DNA of 64,000 nucleotides from assembly GCF_012395815.1 (NCBI RefSeq), contig NZ_JAAZQQ010000002.1, forward strand, positions 310,001-374,000, written 5' to 3'. A program made the position numbers and the translations under genes. Within the stretch, counting starts at the first letter, position 1. The number at the start of each line of letters is the position of its first letter. Origin of the DNA: Roseicyclus persicicus. GTDB lineage: Bacteria; Pseudomonadota; Alphaproteobacteria; Rhodobacterales; Rhodobacteraceae. This document shows, in pieces, positions 45,777 through 54,992 of this stretch. The notes under the pieces are model-generated. The model searched no databases, was not told the DNA's origin, and saw only the letters and a list, made by a program, of their open reading frames with translations.

Positions 45777-46142
45777 ATGTCAGAGCTCCTGTCAAACTAC
45801 GCCCCGATCCTGATCTTCCTGGCCCTTGCGATCGGGCTGGGGCTGGTCCTGATCCTCGCCGCGGTGGTGGTGGCGGTGAAGAACCCCGACCCCGAGAAGC
45901 TGTCGGCCTACGAGTGCGGGTTCAACGCCTTCGACGATGCGCGGATGAAGTTCGACGTGCGGTTCTACCTGGTGTCGATCCTGTTCATCATCTTCGACCT
46001 CGAAATCGCCTTCCTGTTCCCCTGGGCCGTGGCCTTCCCCGGCCTGTCGGACGTGGCGTTCTGGTCGATGATGGCGTTCCTCGGCGTGCTCACGGTCGGC
46101 TTTGCCTATGAATGGAAGAAGGGGGCGCTGGAATGGGAGTGA
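45777..46142 (+). CDS. nuoA: NADH-quinone oxidoreductase subunit A
   Basis: Membrane subunit of complex I, 121 residues with three helices: about 8-32 ([20 protein letters not shown]), 62-84 and 89-111. The conserved matrix loop [20 protein letters not shown] carries the invariant Cys and Glu near the quinone channel. The C-terminus [13 protein letters not shown] is typical. First gene of the operon. Confidence 0.96.
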   Translation: MSELLSNYAPILIFLALAIGLGLVLILAAVVVAVKNPDPEKLSAYECGFNAFDDARMKFDVRFYLVSILFIIFDLEIAFLFPWAVAFPGLSDVAFWSMMAFLGVLTVGFAYEWKKGALEWE

Positions 46143-46666
46143 TGACCGGCACCAACACGGCGGGCGTCGACCTCGACGTCAGCGCCGCCGCGCTGAACCG
46201 CGACCTGCAGGACAAGGGGTTCCTCGTCACCTCGACCGAGGACATCATCAACTGGGCCCGCACCGGGTCGCTGCACTGGATGACCTTCGGGCTCGCGTGC
46301 TGCGCGGTCGAGATGATGCACACCTCGATGCCGCGCTACGACGCCGAACGCTTCGGCATCGCGCCGCGCGCGTCCCCGCGCCAGTCCGACGTGATGATCG
46401 TCGCGGGCACGCTGACCAACAAGATGGCGCCGGCGCTGCGCAAGGTCTACGACCAGATGCCCGAGCCCCGCTACGTCATCAGCATGGGCTCCTGCGCCAA
46501 CGGCGGCGGCTACTACCACTACAGCTACAGTGTGGTGCGCGGCTGCGACCGGATCGTGCCGGTCGACATCTACGTGCCGGGCTGCCCGCCCACGGCCGAG
46601 GCGCTGCTCTACGGCATCCTCCAGCTGCAGCGGAAGATCCGCCGCACCGGCACCATCACGCGCTGA
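46133..46666 (+). CDS. nuoB: NADH-quinone oxidoreductase subunit B
   Basis: Carries the terminal cluster N2 that hands electrons to quinone. 177 residues from ATG 46133; ATG 46142, which overlaps the nuoA stop, is the alternative start. Cluster ligands are the tandem cysteines in [20 protein letters not shown] and [22 protein letters not shown] is also conserved. It overlaps the nuoA end. Confidence 0.97.
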   Translation: MGVMTGTNTAGVDLDVSAAALNRDLQDKGFLVTSTEDIINWARTGSLHWMTFGLACCAVEMMHTSMPRYDAERFGIAPRASPRQSDVMIVAGTLTNKMAPALRKVYDQMPEPRYVISMGSCANGGGYYHYSYSVVRGCDRIVPVDIYVPGCPPTAEALLYGILQLQRKIRRTGTITR

Positions 46667-46691
46667 ACGCCCCCGGGCGAAGGAGATGGAC

Positions 46692-47309
46692 ATGAACCTG
46701 GACGCTCTCGAGGAACTGGGCGCCTACATCGCCGAGAAGCAGCCCGATGCCGTGCTCGGCACGCAGGTCTCGGCTCATGGCGAGCTGACGGTCGAGATCA
46801 CCGCGGCCTCGGTCGCGGGCTTCATCGAGTGGCTGCGCGCCGACCCGACCTGCAAGTTCTCGACGCTGATCGACATCACCGCCGTGGACTGGCCCGAGCG
46901 CGACCGCCGCTTCGACGTGGTGTGGCATTTCCTCAGCATGTACCAGAACCAGCGCGTCCGCGTGAAATGCGCGATCCGCGAGGATGACATGCTGCCCTCG
47001 ATCACGCAGGTCCACATGTCGGCCGGCTGGTACGAGCGCGAGATCTACGACATGTTCGGGATCCTGTTCACCGGCCACCCCGACCTGCGCCGCATCCTGA
47101 CCGACTACGGCTTCCGCGGGCACCCGCTGCGCAAGGATTTCCCGACCACGGGCTACACCGAGGTGCGCTACGACGAGGAGCTGAAGCGCGTCGTCTACGA
47201 GCCGGTCAAGCTGGTGCAGGAATACCGGCAGTTCGACTTCATGTCGCCCTGGGAAGGCGCCGACTACGTGCTGCCCGGCGACGAAAAGGCCAAGGAGGCC
47301 GCGAAATGA
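46692..47309 (+). CDS. nuoC: NADH-quinone oxidoreductase subunit C
   Basis: 30-kDa-type peripheral arm subunit that packs on NuoD. 205 residues. The family motif [20 protein letters not shown] with [18 protein letters not shown] is complete. ATG 46692 is preferred because AAGGAG lies 6 bp before it; ATG 46686 would have no spacing. The stop overlaps the start of a small membrane protein gene. Confidence 0.96.
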   Translation: MNLDALEELGAYIAEKQPDAVLGTQVSAHGELTVEITAASVAGFIEWLRADPTCKFSTLIDITAVDWPERDRRFDVVWHFLSMYQNQRVRVKCAIREDDMLPSITQVHMSAGWYEREIYDMFGILFTGHPDLRRILTDYGFRGHPLRKDFPTTGYTEVRYDEELKRVVYEPVKLVQEYRQFDFMSPWEGADYVLPGDEKAKEAAK

Positions 47310-47500
47310 TGGGCTTCGGCGGCGGCGGGTCCCTGTGGTTCCTGATCCTCGCGGTGCTCGTGGTGGTGCCGCTCTGGCGGCTCCTGCCGCAGTACGGCAT
47401 CCCGTCCTGGGTCGCGCTGGCCGCGCTGATCCCGTTCGGGCTGGTGGTGCTGCTGTGGGTGATGGCGTTCCGCGACAAACTGAACGGAGGTGCGCGGTGA
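47306..47500 (+). CDS. Small membrane protein between nuoC and nuoD
   Basis: 64 residues with two hydrophobic segments, about 9-23 ([15 protein letters not shown]) and 33-54 ([20 protein letters not shown]), and a glycine-rich start MMGFGGGGS. The ATG overlaps the nuoC stop (ATGA), and its end overlaps the GTG/ATG of nuoD, so it is translated as part of the operon. Extra frames in the nuo operon have been described in Rhodobacter capsulatus. No function is known. Confidence 0.72.
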   Translation: MMGFGGGGSLWFLILAVLVVVPLWRLLPQYGIPSWVALAALIPFGLVVLLWVMAFRDKLNGGAR

Positions 47501-48720
47501 TGGACGGCTCCAAAGGCTTCCAGGACGCCCAGACGGGCGAACAGAAGATCCGCAACTTCAACATCAACTTCGGGCCCCAGCACCCGGCGGCCCACGGCGT
47601 GCTGCGCCTGGTGCTGGAGCTGGACGGCGAGATCTGCGAGCGCTGCGACCCGCATATCGGCCTGCTGCACCGCGGCACCGAGAAGCTGATGGAAAGCCGC
47701 ACCTACCTGCAGAACCTGCCCTACTTCGACCGGCTCGACTACGTCGGCACGATGAACCAGGAACACGCCTGGGTGCTGGCGATCGAGAAGCTGACGAACA
47801 CCCCCGTGCCGCGCCGGGCGCAGCTGATCCGCGTGCTCTACTGCGAGATTGGGCGCATCCTGAACCACCTGCTGAACGTGACCACGCAGGCCATGGACGT
47901 GGGCGCCCTGACGCCCCCGCTCTGGGGCTTCGAGGAGCGCGAGAAGCTGATGATCTTCTACGAGCGGGCCTGCGGCGCGCGGCTCCACGCGGCCTATTTC
48001 CGCCCCGGCGGCGTCCACCAGGACCTGCCGCCCGAGCTGATCGACGACATCGACACCTGGGCCGACGAGTTCCCCAAGGCGCTGGCCGACATCGACACGC
48101 TGCTGACCGAGAACCGCATCTTCAAGCAGCGCAACGTCGACATTGGCGTGGTGACCGAGCGCGACATCCAGGACTGGGGCTTCTCGGGCGTGATGGCCCG
48201 CGGCTCGGGCCTCGCCTGGGACCTGCGCCGCGCCCAGCCCTACGAGTGCTACGACGAGTTCGAGTTCCAGATCCCCGTCGGCAAGAACGGCGACTGCTAC
48301 GACCGCTACCTCTGCCGCATGGCCGAGATGCGGGAATCGACCAGGATCATCAAGCAGGCCTGCGCCAAGCTGCGGCTGCCCGAGAACCAGGGCGACGTGA
48401 TGGCCCGCGGCAAGATCAGCCCGCCCAAGCGCGGCGAGATGAAGACCTCGATGGAGGCGCTCATCCACCATTTCAAGCTCTACACCGAGGGCTTCCACGT
48501 CCCCGCCGGCGAGATCTACGCCGCCGTCGAGGCGCCCAAGGGCGAGTTCGGCGTCTACCTCGTCGCCGACGGCACCAACAAGCCCTACCGCGCCAAGCTG
48601 CGTGCGCCGGGCTACGCGCATCTGCAGGCGATGGACCACCTGTGCCGCGGCCACCAGCTGGCCGACGTCTCGGCGATCCTCGGCTCGCTCGACATCGTGT
48701 TCGGCGAGGTCGACCGGTGA
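47500..48720 (+). CDS. nuoD: NADH-quinone oxidoreductase subunit D
   Basis: 49-kDa-type subunit forming the quinone cavity with NuoB. 406 residues. [20 protein letters not shown] holds the His involved at the quinone head group, followed by [40 protein letters not shown] and, at the end, [21 protein letters not shown] 47500 is used; GTG 47497, just before it with GGAGG 6 bp upstream, is equally possible. Confidence 0.97.
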   Translation: MDGSKGFQDAQTGEQKIRNFNINFGPQHPAAHGVLRLVLELDGEICERCDPHIGLLHRGTEKLMESRTYLQNLPYFDRLDYVGTMNQEHAWVLAIEKLTNTPVPRRAQLIRVLYCEIGRILNHLLNVTTQAMDVGALTPPLWGFEEREKLMIFYERACGARLHAAYFRPGGVHQDLPPELIDDIDTWADEFPKALADIDTLLTENRIFKQRNVDIGVVTERDIQDWGFSGVMARGSGLAWDLRRAQPYECYDEFEFQIPVGKNGDCYDRYLCRMAEMRESTRIIKQACAKLRLPENQGDVMARGKISPPKRGEMKTSMEALIHHFKLYTEGFHVPAGEIYAAVEAPKGEFGVYLVADGTNKPYRAKLRAPGYAHLQAMDHLCRGHQLADVSAILGSLDIVFGEVDR

Positions 48721-48735
48721 CGCCGGACGCCTGCC

Positions 48736-48767
48736 CATCTTTGCTTTCCAAATACTCCCGCCGGAGG
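48736..48767. repeat. Dispersed intergenic repeat R6, inside the nuo operon
   Basis: CATCTTTGCTTTCCAAATAC then TCCCGCCGGAGG in the 97-bp nuoD-nuoE gap. It keeps the core of R1-R3 but replaces the G-run hairpin with CGCCGG. It shows the element can sit between genes of one operon without being expected to stop transcription. Confidence 0.75.
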
Positions 48768-48817
48768 CTCCCGCAGGTGACGCCTTCGCGCGGTCCGTCA
48801 GACCGAGGACCCGCCCG

Positions 48818-49861
48818 ATGCTGAGACGCCTCCACCCCGAGCAACCCGCCAGCTTCGCCTTCACGCCCGACAACCTGGCCTGGGCGCAGGCGCAGATCAC
48901 CAAGTATCCCGAGGGCCGCCAGGCCAGCGCGATCATCCCGCTGCTGTGGCGCGCGCAGGAGCAGGAGGGCTGGCTGACCCGGCCCGCCATCGAATACGTC
49001 GCCGACATGCTGGGCATGGCACATATCCGCGCGCTCGAGGTGGCGACCTTCTACTTCATGTTCCAGCTGCAGCCGGTGGGCTCGGTCGCCCATGTGCAGA
49101 TCTGCGGCACCACGTCGTGCATGATCTGCGGCGCCGAGGACCTGATCGCGGTGTGCCGCGACAAGATCGCGCCGCGCGCGCACCAGCTCTCGGCCGACGG
49201 CAAGTTCAGCTGGGAAGAGGTCGAGTGCCTCGGCGCCTGCGCCAACGCCCCGATGGCGCAGATCGGCAAGGACTACTACGAGGACCTGACCGCCGAGAGG
49301 CTGGCCCACATCATCGACGAGATGGCCGCCGGCCGCGTGCCCACCCCGGGCCCGCAGAACGGGCGCTACGCCTCCGAACCGCTGGGCGGGGCGACCTCGC
49401 TCAAGGATCACGAGGCGGGCCGCGACCCGCTGAACGCCTCGGCCCGGCTCGCCGCCGACATCGGCGACACGATCAAGCGCATCGACGGCACCGAGGTGCC
49501 GCTGCTCGCGCCCTGGGGCCGCCAGTCGGGCGGCGACGTCGCCGTGGCCGAGCGCCCCGCGCCCGCCCGCCCCAAGGCCCCCGCCGAGGAGACCGCGGCC
49601 CCCGCCGCGGTCGAGGAGGCCGCCCCCGAGCGCCTGTCGGCCCCGCGTCCCGGCCGCCAGCCCGACGACCTCAAGCGCATCAGCGGCGTCGGCCCCAAGC
49701 TCGAGGCGCTCCTGAACGAGCTGGGCTTCTGGCATTTCGACCAGATCGCCGCCTGGACGCCCGCCGAGGTCGCCTGGGTCGACGCCCGGCTCAAGTTCAA
49801 GGGCCGCATCGCGCGCGACGGCTGGATCGACCAGGCCCGCGCCTTCGCCGCCGAGGGCTGA
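48818..49861 (+). CDS. nuoE: NADH-quinone oxidoreductase subunit E with C-terminal helix-hairpin-helix extension
   Basis: 347 residues, about twice the usual NuoE. The first ~190 residues are the 24-kDa thioredoxin-like subunit with the N1a [2Fe-2S] ligands: [10 protein letters not shown] (two Cys) and CLGACANAP (two Cys). An Ala/Pro/Glu linker follows, then residues about 285-347 with [40 protein letters not shown] and [15 protein letters not shown]. This tail is the same helix-hairpin-helix-like module seen in the next genes and, from memory, at the end of alphaproteobacterial ribosomal protein L21. Its job in complex I is unknown. Confidence 0.93.
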   Translation: MLRRLHPEQPASFAFTPDNLAWAQAQITKYPEGRQASAIIPLLWRAQEQEGWLTRPAIEYVADMLGMAHIRALEVATFYFMFQLQPVGSVAHVQICGTTSCMICGAEDLIAVCRDKIAPRAHQLSADGKFSWEEVECLGACANAPMAQIGKDYYEDLTAERLAHIIDEMAAGRVPTPGPQNGRYASEPLGGATSLKDHEAGRDPLNASARLAADIGDTIKRIDGTEVPLLAPWGRQSGGDVAVAERPAPARPKAPAEETAAPAAVEEAAPERLSAPRPGRQPDDLKRISGVGPKLEALLNELGFWHFDQIAAWTPAEVAWVDARLKFKGRIARDGWIDQARAFAAEG

Positions 49862-49917
49862 CGGGGGCGGCGCTCTGTCGCGCCCCGGCGGCTCGAAGCG
49901 CGCCGCCCGCCCGCTAG

Positions 49918-49944
49918 CTCCCCGACTGCACCACAGTTGGGGAG
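49918..49944 (+). other. Hairpin hiding the ribosome-binding site of the 49954 gene
   Basis: CTCCCCGACTG (49918-49928) pairs with CAGTTGGGGAG (49934-49944) over 11 positions (one G-T) around a 5-base loop. The likely ribosome-binding GGGGAG is in the right arm, 9 bp before the ATG. The structure could lower translation of the small gene or act as an mRNA processing site after nuoE. Confidence 0.5.
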
Positions 49945-49953
49945 AAGCAAGAC

Positions 49954-50193
49954 ATGACAACAAGATACAGGTTCGTGGCCCTCGTGACCGTCTGGACCGT
50001 CGCCGCTATCAGCGGCCTGACCGTGGCCCTGGCCGCGGTGGGCTGGCTCGGCCTCTGGGTCGCCATCGGCGCTTTCGCGGGGCTTGGCACCACCATCGTC
50101 GGGGGCTGGCTGGGCCAGCTTCTGTTCGCCACCGACCTCGACGCCCTCGCGGCCGCGCGGGTCGAGACGCGGGACCGCGACATTTCGTCCTGA
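49954..50193 (+). CDS. Small two-helix membrane protein
   Basis: 79 residues: helix about 7-27 (FVALVTVWTVAAISGLTVAL) and 29-52 (WLGLWVAIGAFAGLGTTIVG), then a polar tail FATDLDALAAARVETRDRDI. No family recognised. It sits in the operon between nuoE and the 212-residue protein, behind a hairpin. Confidence 0.65.
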   Translation: MTTRYRFVALVTVWTVAAISGLTVALAAVGWLGLWVAIGAFAGLGTTIVGGWLGQLLFATDLDALAAARVETRDRDISS

Positions 50194-50263
50194 ATCGGCG
50201 AGACGAATCCTTTTTCCCCGGTTAAACATGCGCAAAGACACGTGAAGACAGGGGGGACCTGCG

Positions 50264-50902
50264 ATGAAGTCGACTTCGGCAAGCCTGATCAGCCTTGCGA
50301 TCGTCTGGGGCGTGGCCTCGGCGGTCGGGTTCGTGGCGATGGCCATGCTCATGATGCTCGGGGACTGGACGCTGCTGCAGGCGCTGTTTGCGGCGGCGGC
50401 GGTGTTCTTCGTGCTGGGCTCGGTGCTGTCGCTGATGTTCCTCGCGCCGTTGCCGGGCCCGCAGAAGCCCGGCACCGCCGGCTGGGCCGCGCGGGGCGCC
50501 GCGCCCAAGGCCCATGGCAAGCCCGTGCACGCCGCTCCTGCCGCCGCTCCGGCTCCGGCTAAGGCCCCGGCCGCCGCCGCTGCCCCGGCTCCGGCCGCCC
50601 CGGCGTCGGCCGAGGGTGCCCGCCCGGCGGGCCTGTCGGCCGCGCGCGCGGGCGGTGCCGACGACCTCAAGCGGATCAAGGGCATCGGGCCCAAGCTGGA
50701 GCAGCTGTGCAACAGCCTCGGCTTCTACCACTTCGACCAGATCGCCGCCTGGACGCCCGCCGAGGTCGCCTGGGTCGATGACAACCTCGAGGGCTTCAAG
50801 GGCCGCGTGACCCGCGACAACTGGGTCGAGCAGGCCAAGCTTTTGGCCGCAGGCGGCCAGACGGAATTCTCGCGCAAAGTCGACAAAGGTGACGTATACT
50901 GA
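50264..50902 (+). CDS. Membrane protein with helix-hairpin-helix C-terminal module
   Basis: 212 residues. Two N-terminal membrane helices (about 7-33 and 37-60), then a long Ala/Pro linker (APAAAPAPAKAPAAAAAPAP), then the module [40 protein letters not shown] and KGRVTRDNWVEQAKLLA at about 130-195. The module is almost the same as in NuoE. It could bind DNA or RNA at the membrane, or bind another subunit. The ribosome site GGGGGGACC precedes the ATG. Confidence 0.78.
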   Translation: MKSTSASLISLAIVWGVASAVGFVAMAMLMMLGDWTLLQALFAAAAVFFVLGSVLSLMFLAPLPGPQKPGTAGWAARGAAPKAHGKPVHAAPAAAPAPAKAPAAAAAPAPAAPASAEGARPAGLSAARAGGADDLKRIKGIGPKLEQLCNSLGFYHFDQIAAWTPAEVAWVDDNLEGFKGRVTRDNWVEQAKLLAAGGQTEFSRKVDKGDVY

Positions 50903-50943
50903 CCTTCGGGAGGGTTGATGACCACGATTCCGAAGGAGCGGGT

Positions 50944-51516
50944 ATGACCATCGCCGAAGATCTGTGGCTGCGCGGCCAGGCTGCGCAGCGAAACCTCCTG
51001 CACATTGCCAGCTACAACAGCGCCTTCGCGGGCACCGCTGCGCTGCAGGGCCTGCACATGGGCCTGACCGCGCCGCAGGCGTTCTGGGCCGCCATCGCCC
51101 GCGCCGCCGCCAAGCCGTCCCCCAGGGCCCGCGCCCGGGCCGCCGCCGAGGTGGTGCCGCTGGTCGCGGAACCCGCGCCCGTGGCCGTCGCCCCGGCGCC
51201 CGCGCCCGAGCCCGTGGCGGCCGATCCCGCGCCCGCCACGGTGATCCCGCTGGTTCCGGCGGCCGAGCCAGTGGCGGCGACGCCCTCGCCGCTCCTGCTG
51301 GACGAGCCCCGCGACGGCAAGCCGGACGACCTGACCGTGCTGGCCGGCGTCGGCAGGAAGCTCGCCACCGCGCTGAACGAGTTCGGCATCTACCACTTCG
51401 ACCAGATCGCCGCGCTGGACGAGGAGGGGATCGCCTGGCTCGACGCGCAGCAGAAGGGCTTTCGCATGATCTGCGCCCGCTACGACCTGGTGGGGCAGGC
51501 CAAGGCGCTCAGCTGA
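50944..51516 (+). CDS. Soluble protein with helix-hairpin-helix C-terminal module
   Basis: 190 residues. Residues 1-55 are helical (EDLWLRGQAAQRNLLHIASY, then MGLTAPQAFWAAIARAAAK), a little like phasin or polyhydroxyalkanoate granule helices. A Pro/Ala linker follows to about residue 125, then the same module: DDLTVLAGVGRKLATALNEF, IYHFDQIAALDEEGIAWLDA and MICARYDLVGQAKALS. It is more diverged than the two copies upstream. Third member of the family in a row; function unknown. Confidence 0.75.
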   Translation: MTIAEDLWLRGQAAQRNLLHIASYNSAFAGTAALQGLHMGLTAPQAFWAAIARAAAKPSPRARARAAAEVVPLVAEPAPVAVAPAPAPEPVAADPAPATVIPLVPAAEPVAATPSPLLLDEPRDGKPDDLTVLAGVGRKLATALNEFGIYHFDQIAALDEEGIAWLDAQQKGFRMICARYDLVGQAKALS

Positions 51517-51587
51517 CCGGCCGGGGATTGCAACGCGCCCGCCCGATCCGCTAGGCAGGCGGCGACCCGACGCCACAGGCCGCCGCC

Positions 51588-51833
51588 ATGCCCCTGCCGC
51601 CCGAACACAGCGAAACCGAACGCCGCCGCCGCGGCCAGATCCGCTTGGCCGCCATCGTGATGGCGGCGACCATGGTGCTGTGGATGGGCGCCAGCTTCGT
51701 CGGCGGGCAGCTGGGGCTGCCGCCGCGCTTCGCCTTCCTGTTCGACCTTGCGGCGATTGCCGCACTGGTCTGGGCCCTCGCGGTGACGTATTGGGTGTGG
51801 AAAGCGCGGCGCGAGGATGCCTCGGACCGCTGA
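51588..51833 (+). CDS. Small membrane protein (DUF5337-like)
   Basis: 81 residues. A basic N-terminus ([11 protein letters not shown]) then two membrane helices ([20 protein letters not shown] and [20 protein letters not shown]), ending [11 protein letters not shown]. It resembles the small Rhodobacterales family known as DUF5337, which I recall beside nuo genes; this name is from memory. It lies between the HHH-module gene and nuoF. Function unknown. Confidence 0.7.
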   Translation: MPLPPEHSETERRRRGQIRLAAIVMAATMVLWMGASFVGGQLGLPPRFAFLFDLAAIAALVWALAVTYWVWKARREDASDR

Positions 51834-51891
51834 CGCGAAGCCACAGTCGGCCCGACTGACCCGGGCCCGGACGACACGCGAGAGAGGCCAG

Positions 51892-53187
51892 ATGCTTCAG
51901 GACAAAGACCGGATCTTCACCAACATCTACGGCATGCACGATCGCACCCTGGCCGGGGCCAAGGCGCGCGGCCACTGGGACGGGACCAAGGACCTGATCG
52001 GCCTCGGCCGCGACAAGATCATCGAGATCATGAAGGCGTCGGGCCTGCGCGGCCGCGGCGGCGCGGGCTTCCCGACCGGCCTCAAGTGGTCCTTCATGCC
52101 CAAGGAATCGGACGGCCGGCCCAGCTACCTCGTGGTCAACGCCGACGAATCCGAACCCGGCACCTGCAAGGACCGGGAGATCATGCGCAACGATCCCCAC
52201 ACGCTGATCGAGGGCTGCCTGATCGCGTCCTTCGCGATGGGGGCGCACGCCTGCTACATCTACATCCGCGGCGAATACATCCGCGAGCGCGAGGCGCTGC
52301 AGGCCGCCATCGACGAGGCCTATGACGCGGGCCTTCTGGGCAAGAACGCCGCCGGCTCGGGCTGGGATTTCGACCTCTACCTGCACCACGGCGCCGGCGC
52401 CTACATCTGCGGCGAGGAAACCGCGCTGCTGGAATCGCTCGAGGGCAAGAAGGGCATGCCGCGGATGAAGCCGCCCTTCCCGGCGGGCGCGGGCCTCTAC
52501 GGCTGCCCGACCACGGTGAACAACGTCGAATCCATCGCCGTCGTCCCCACCATCCTGCGCCGCGGCGCCGAGTGGTTCGCGGGCTTCGGTCGGCCCAACA
52601 ACGCGGGCACCAAGCTGTTCGCGATCTCGGGCCACGTGAACCACCCCTGCGTCGTCGAGGAGGCCATGAGCATCCCCTTCGACGAGCTGATCGACCGCCA
52701 TTGCGGCGGCATCCGCGGCGGCTGGGACAACCTCAAGGCGGTGATCCCCGGCGGATCGTCGGTGCCGATGCTGCCCGCGCACATGATGCGCGAGGGCGCG
52801 ATCATGGATTTCGACTGGCTGCGCGAGCAGCGCTCGGGCCTCGGCACCGCGGCGGTGATCGTGATGGACAAGTCCACCGACATCATCAAGGCGATCTGGC
52901 GCCTGTCCAAGTTCTACAAGCACGAAAGCTGCGGCCAGTGCACGCCCTGCCGCGAGGGCACGGGCTGGATGATGCGGGTCATGGACCGGCTGGTGAAGGG
53001 CGAGGCGCGGGTCGAGGAGATCGACATGCTGCTCGACGTGACCAAGCAGGTCGAAGGCCACACCATCTGCGCGCTGGGCGACGCGGCGGCTTGGCCGATC
53101 CAGGGCCTCGTGCGGCATTTCCGCTCCGAGATCGAGGACCGCATCCGCGTCAAGCGCGACGGCAGCGTCGGCATCGCCGCGGAATGA
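51892..53187 (+). CDS. nuoF: NADH-quinone oxidoreductase subunit F
   Basis: NADH- and FMN-binding subunit with cluster N3. 431 residues. The FMN/NADH loop is [35 protein letters not shown] and [17 protein letters not shown] are standard. N3 ligands are Cys347, Cys350, Cys353 ([11 protein letters not shown]) and Cys393 (HTICALGDA). AGAGAGG precedes the ATG. Confidence 0.97.
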   Translation: MLQDKDRIFTNIYGMHDRTLAGAKARGHWDGTKDLIGLGRDKIIEIMKASGLRGRGGAGFPTGLKWSFMPKESDGRPSYLVVNADESEPGTCKDREIMRNDPHTLIEGCLIASFAMGAHACYIYIRGEYIREREALQAAIDEAYDAGLLGKNAAGSGWDFDLYLHHGAGAYICGEETALLESLEGKKGMPRMKPPFPAGAGLYGCPTTVNNVESIAVVPTILRRGAEWFAGFGRPNNAGTKLFAISGHVNHPCVVEEAMSIPFDELIDRHCGGIRGGWDNLKAVIPGGSSVPMLPAHMMREGAIMDFDWLREQRSGLGTAAVIVMDKSTDIIKAIWRLSKFYKHESCGQCTPCREGTGWMMRVMDRLVKGEARVEEIDMLLDVTKQVEGHTICALGDAAAWPIQGLVRHFRSEIEDRIRVKRDGSVGIAAE

Positions 53188-53510
53188 CCGGCGCGCGCGC
53201 GTCGCGCGTCGGCCTTGTCGCCGCGCTGGCCCTGTCGGCCTGCGCGGCCGAGGCGCCGTCGGCCTACCTTGTCACGGAAACCAGCTTCGACGCAGGCGCG
53301 CGCGTCGGGGCCCCGCTGCCCGCGATCGAGGTGCGCCGCACCGACGGCACCGCGCTGACCCGCGAGGACTGGACGGTGGCCGAGGCCGCCGCGCGCGACC
53401 ACTGCGCCGCCCGCGGCGCCGGCTACGACCGCCTGCCGCCCGCCCGCGACTACACCCAGATGCGGCTGGAGGAGGGCGTCTTCACCTTCCTCGCCCGCTG
53501 CACCGGCTGA
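53184..53510 (+). CDS. Small two-cysteine lipoprotein
   Basis: 108 residues. Signal with lipobox LSAC ([20 protein letters not shown]). The mature part is small and has two other Cys, in [15 protein letters not shown] and FLARCTG, likely a disulfide. It resembles the lipoproteins at 53598 and 57020 in this Cys layout. The ATG overlaps the nuoF stop. A periplasmic accessory role is inferred from position only. Confidence 0.72.
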   Translation: MTGARASRVGLVAALALSACAAEAPSAYLVTETSFDAGARVGAPLPAIEVRRTDGTALTREDWTVAEAAARDHCAARGAGYDRLPPARDYTQMRLEEGVFTFLARCTG

Positions 53511-53597
53511 GGGCGGGGCGCGCGGCGGCGGATGCTTGACGCACGGGACCGGATCGGCGAGACCGGGGCAGGGCCCCTGCTTGCGAACGGAACAGCC

Positions 53598-53939
53598 ATG
53601 ACGACCCATATCCTGCGCCTCGCCCTCGTGGTCGGCCTCGTGGCCGCCCTGTCGGCCTGCGGCTGGCGCGATCCGGGGCCGCGGGGCGTCGGCCTGCCCT
53701 TCGACGCGCGGCTGGCCACCGGCGAAACCTGGCGCGACTTCACCGTCCGCGTGGTCGCACCCGGCGCGACGCTGGTGCAGGCCCGCGAGAGCGCCCGCTA
53801 CGAGGCGACGCGCCATTGCCTCGAACGCACCGGCTTTTCCGACGTCGACTGGGTGATCGACCCGGCCACCGCCGACTGGGCCGTGGCCCGCACCGAGGCC
53901 GGCGAGCCCATCGTCTCGGGCAGCTGCGCCCGCCGCTGA
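53598..53939 (+). CDS. Small two-cysteine lipoprotein
   Basis: 113 residues with lipobox LSAC (VVGLVAALSACGWRDPGPRG). The mature part has TLVQARESARYEATRHCLER TGFSD-type helix and a second Cys near the C-terminus (SGSCARR), the same pattern as the 53184 and 57020 proteins. The ATG at 53598 begins the signal. No named family. Located between nuoF and nuoG. Confidence 0.72.
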   Translation: MTTHILRLALVVGLVAALSACGWRDPGPRGVGLPFDARLATGETWRDFTVRVVAPGATLVQARESARYEATRHCLERTGFSDVDWVIDPATADWAVARTEAGEPIVSGSCARR

Positions 53940-54093
53940 GCGGCCGGGGCGCGGCAAAGCTGCCACAGCGCGCGCGGTCGCGTGCCACCCCCGCGTTGCG
54001 AAAAAGCCCGCGATTCCGTACTCTTCCCCAAAACAAATGATCCGGGCCGCCACCGGCGCCCGGACTGGGGTGTGGCAAGAAGGGCAGCGGTTC

Positions 54094-54348
54094 ATGGTAC
54101 GCATGTATTGGTATGGGCTGGCGATCATCTACCTCGCGGCATGTGTCACGGGGATGATCCTCGGCTACACCTGGGGCATCGGCGGCTCGATCCTCGGCAT
54201 CGTCGTCGGCGCGATGGTCGCCTCGGGCGTCGCCATGGCGCTGAACACCCCCGAACGGATGGAGGCGGCCTTCTACGGCATCCTCTCCGTCGTCTTCGTC
54301 ACCGGGCTGGTCTGGCTGATCGTGACCTTCTGGGGCGTGCGCCTGTGA
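54094..54348 (+). CDS. Small membrane protein
   Basis: 84 residues with three hydrophobic segments: about 5-21 (WYGLAIIYLAACVTGMI), 25-45 (TWGIGGSILGIVVGAMVASG) and 58-80 (FYGILSVVFVTGLVWLIVTF). ATG 54094 is preferred over an upstream ATG at 54037 because AAGAAGGG lies before it and the extension has no pattern. Function unknown. Confidence 0.65.
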   Translation: MVRMYWYGLAIIYLAACVTGMILGYTWGIGGSILGIVVGAMVASGVAMALNTPERMEAAFYGILSVVFVTGLVWLIVTFWGVRL

Positions 54349-54472
54349 TCCCGCGCCCGCGTCGGCGGCGGCCCGCCGACCACGGGCCCCGCGCGGGCGG
54401 GCGTTATTGAATAACCGCGGCCGCGGGCCCCATGTCTGACCCCGGGACCAGACGCTGAGAGGCAGATTCACG

Positions 54473-54907
54473 ATGAAGACCTATGCCAGGATCATGGCGA
54501 TTTCCGTGCTGGTGACGGCCACCGGCCTGTTGACCACGCTTGGCGCGGCCCGCGCCGACCAGTTCGAGACGCTGCGCACCGACGAACGGCTGCACAACGG
54601 GCTGCTGGCGATCACCATCGGCCGCCACATCGAACGCACCTGCCCGTCGATCGAACGGCGCGACCTTGCGGCCAACGCCTTCCTTCTGGGGCTTGCGACC
54701 CACGCGATGGGCCTCGGCTACAGCCGCGCCGAGGTCACGGCCTATGTCGAGGACGACACCGAGCAGGACCGCTACATCACGCTCGCCCGCCGCTACTTCG
54801 CCGAACGCGGCGTGATGACCGAGGATGACGTCGAGGGCGCATGCCGCGTGGGGCGCGACGAAATCGCCGCGGGCTCGCCCATTGGCAGACTGCTCCGCGG
54901 GGGCTAA
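54473..54907 (+). CDS. Exported protein (DUF5333-like)
   Basis: 144 residues. Signal peptide of about 28 residues ([21 protein letters not shown]). The mature part is helical with two Cys ([10 protein letters not shown] and [10 protein letters not shown]) about 60 residues apart. It looks like a Rhodobacterales-specific family I recall as DUF5333; the label is from memory. Precedes nuoG by 85 bp. Function unknown. Confidence 0.72.
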   Translation: MKTYARIMAISVLVTATGLLTTLGAARADQFETLRTDERLHNGLLAITIGRHIERTCPSIERRDLAANAFLLGLATHAMGLGYSRAEVTAYVEDDTEQDRYITLARRYFAERGVMTEDDVEGACRVGRDEIAAGSPIGRLLRGG

Positions 54908-54992
54908 AAGCGGCGGCAACCGCGAACGTGCCCGGGGGGGATCGGCCAGACCCGATCCCGCCGACCCCGCGCCGGAGAGAGGACCGCACCCC

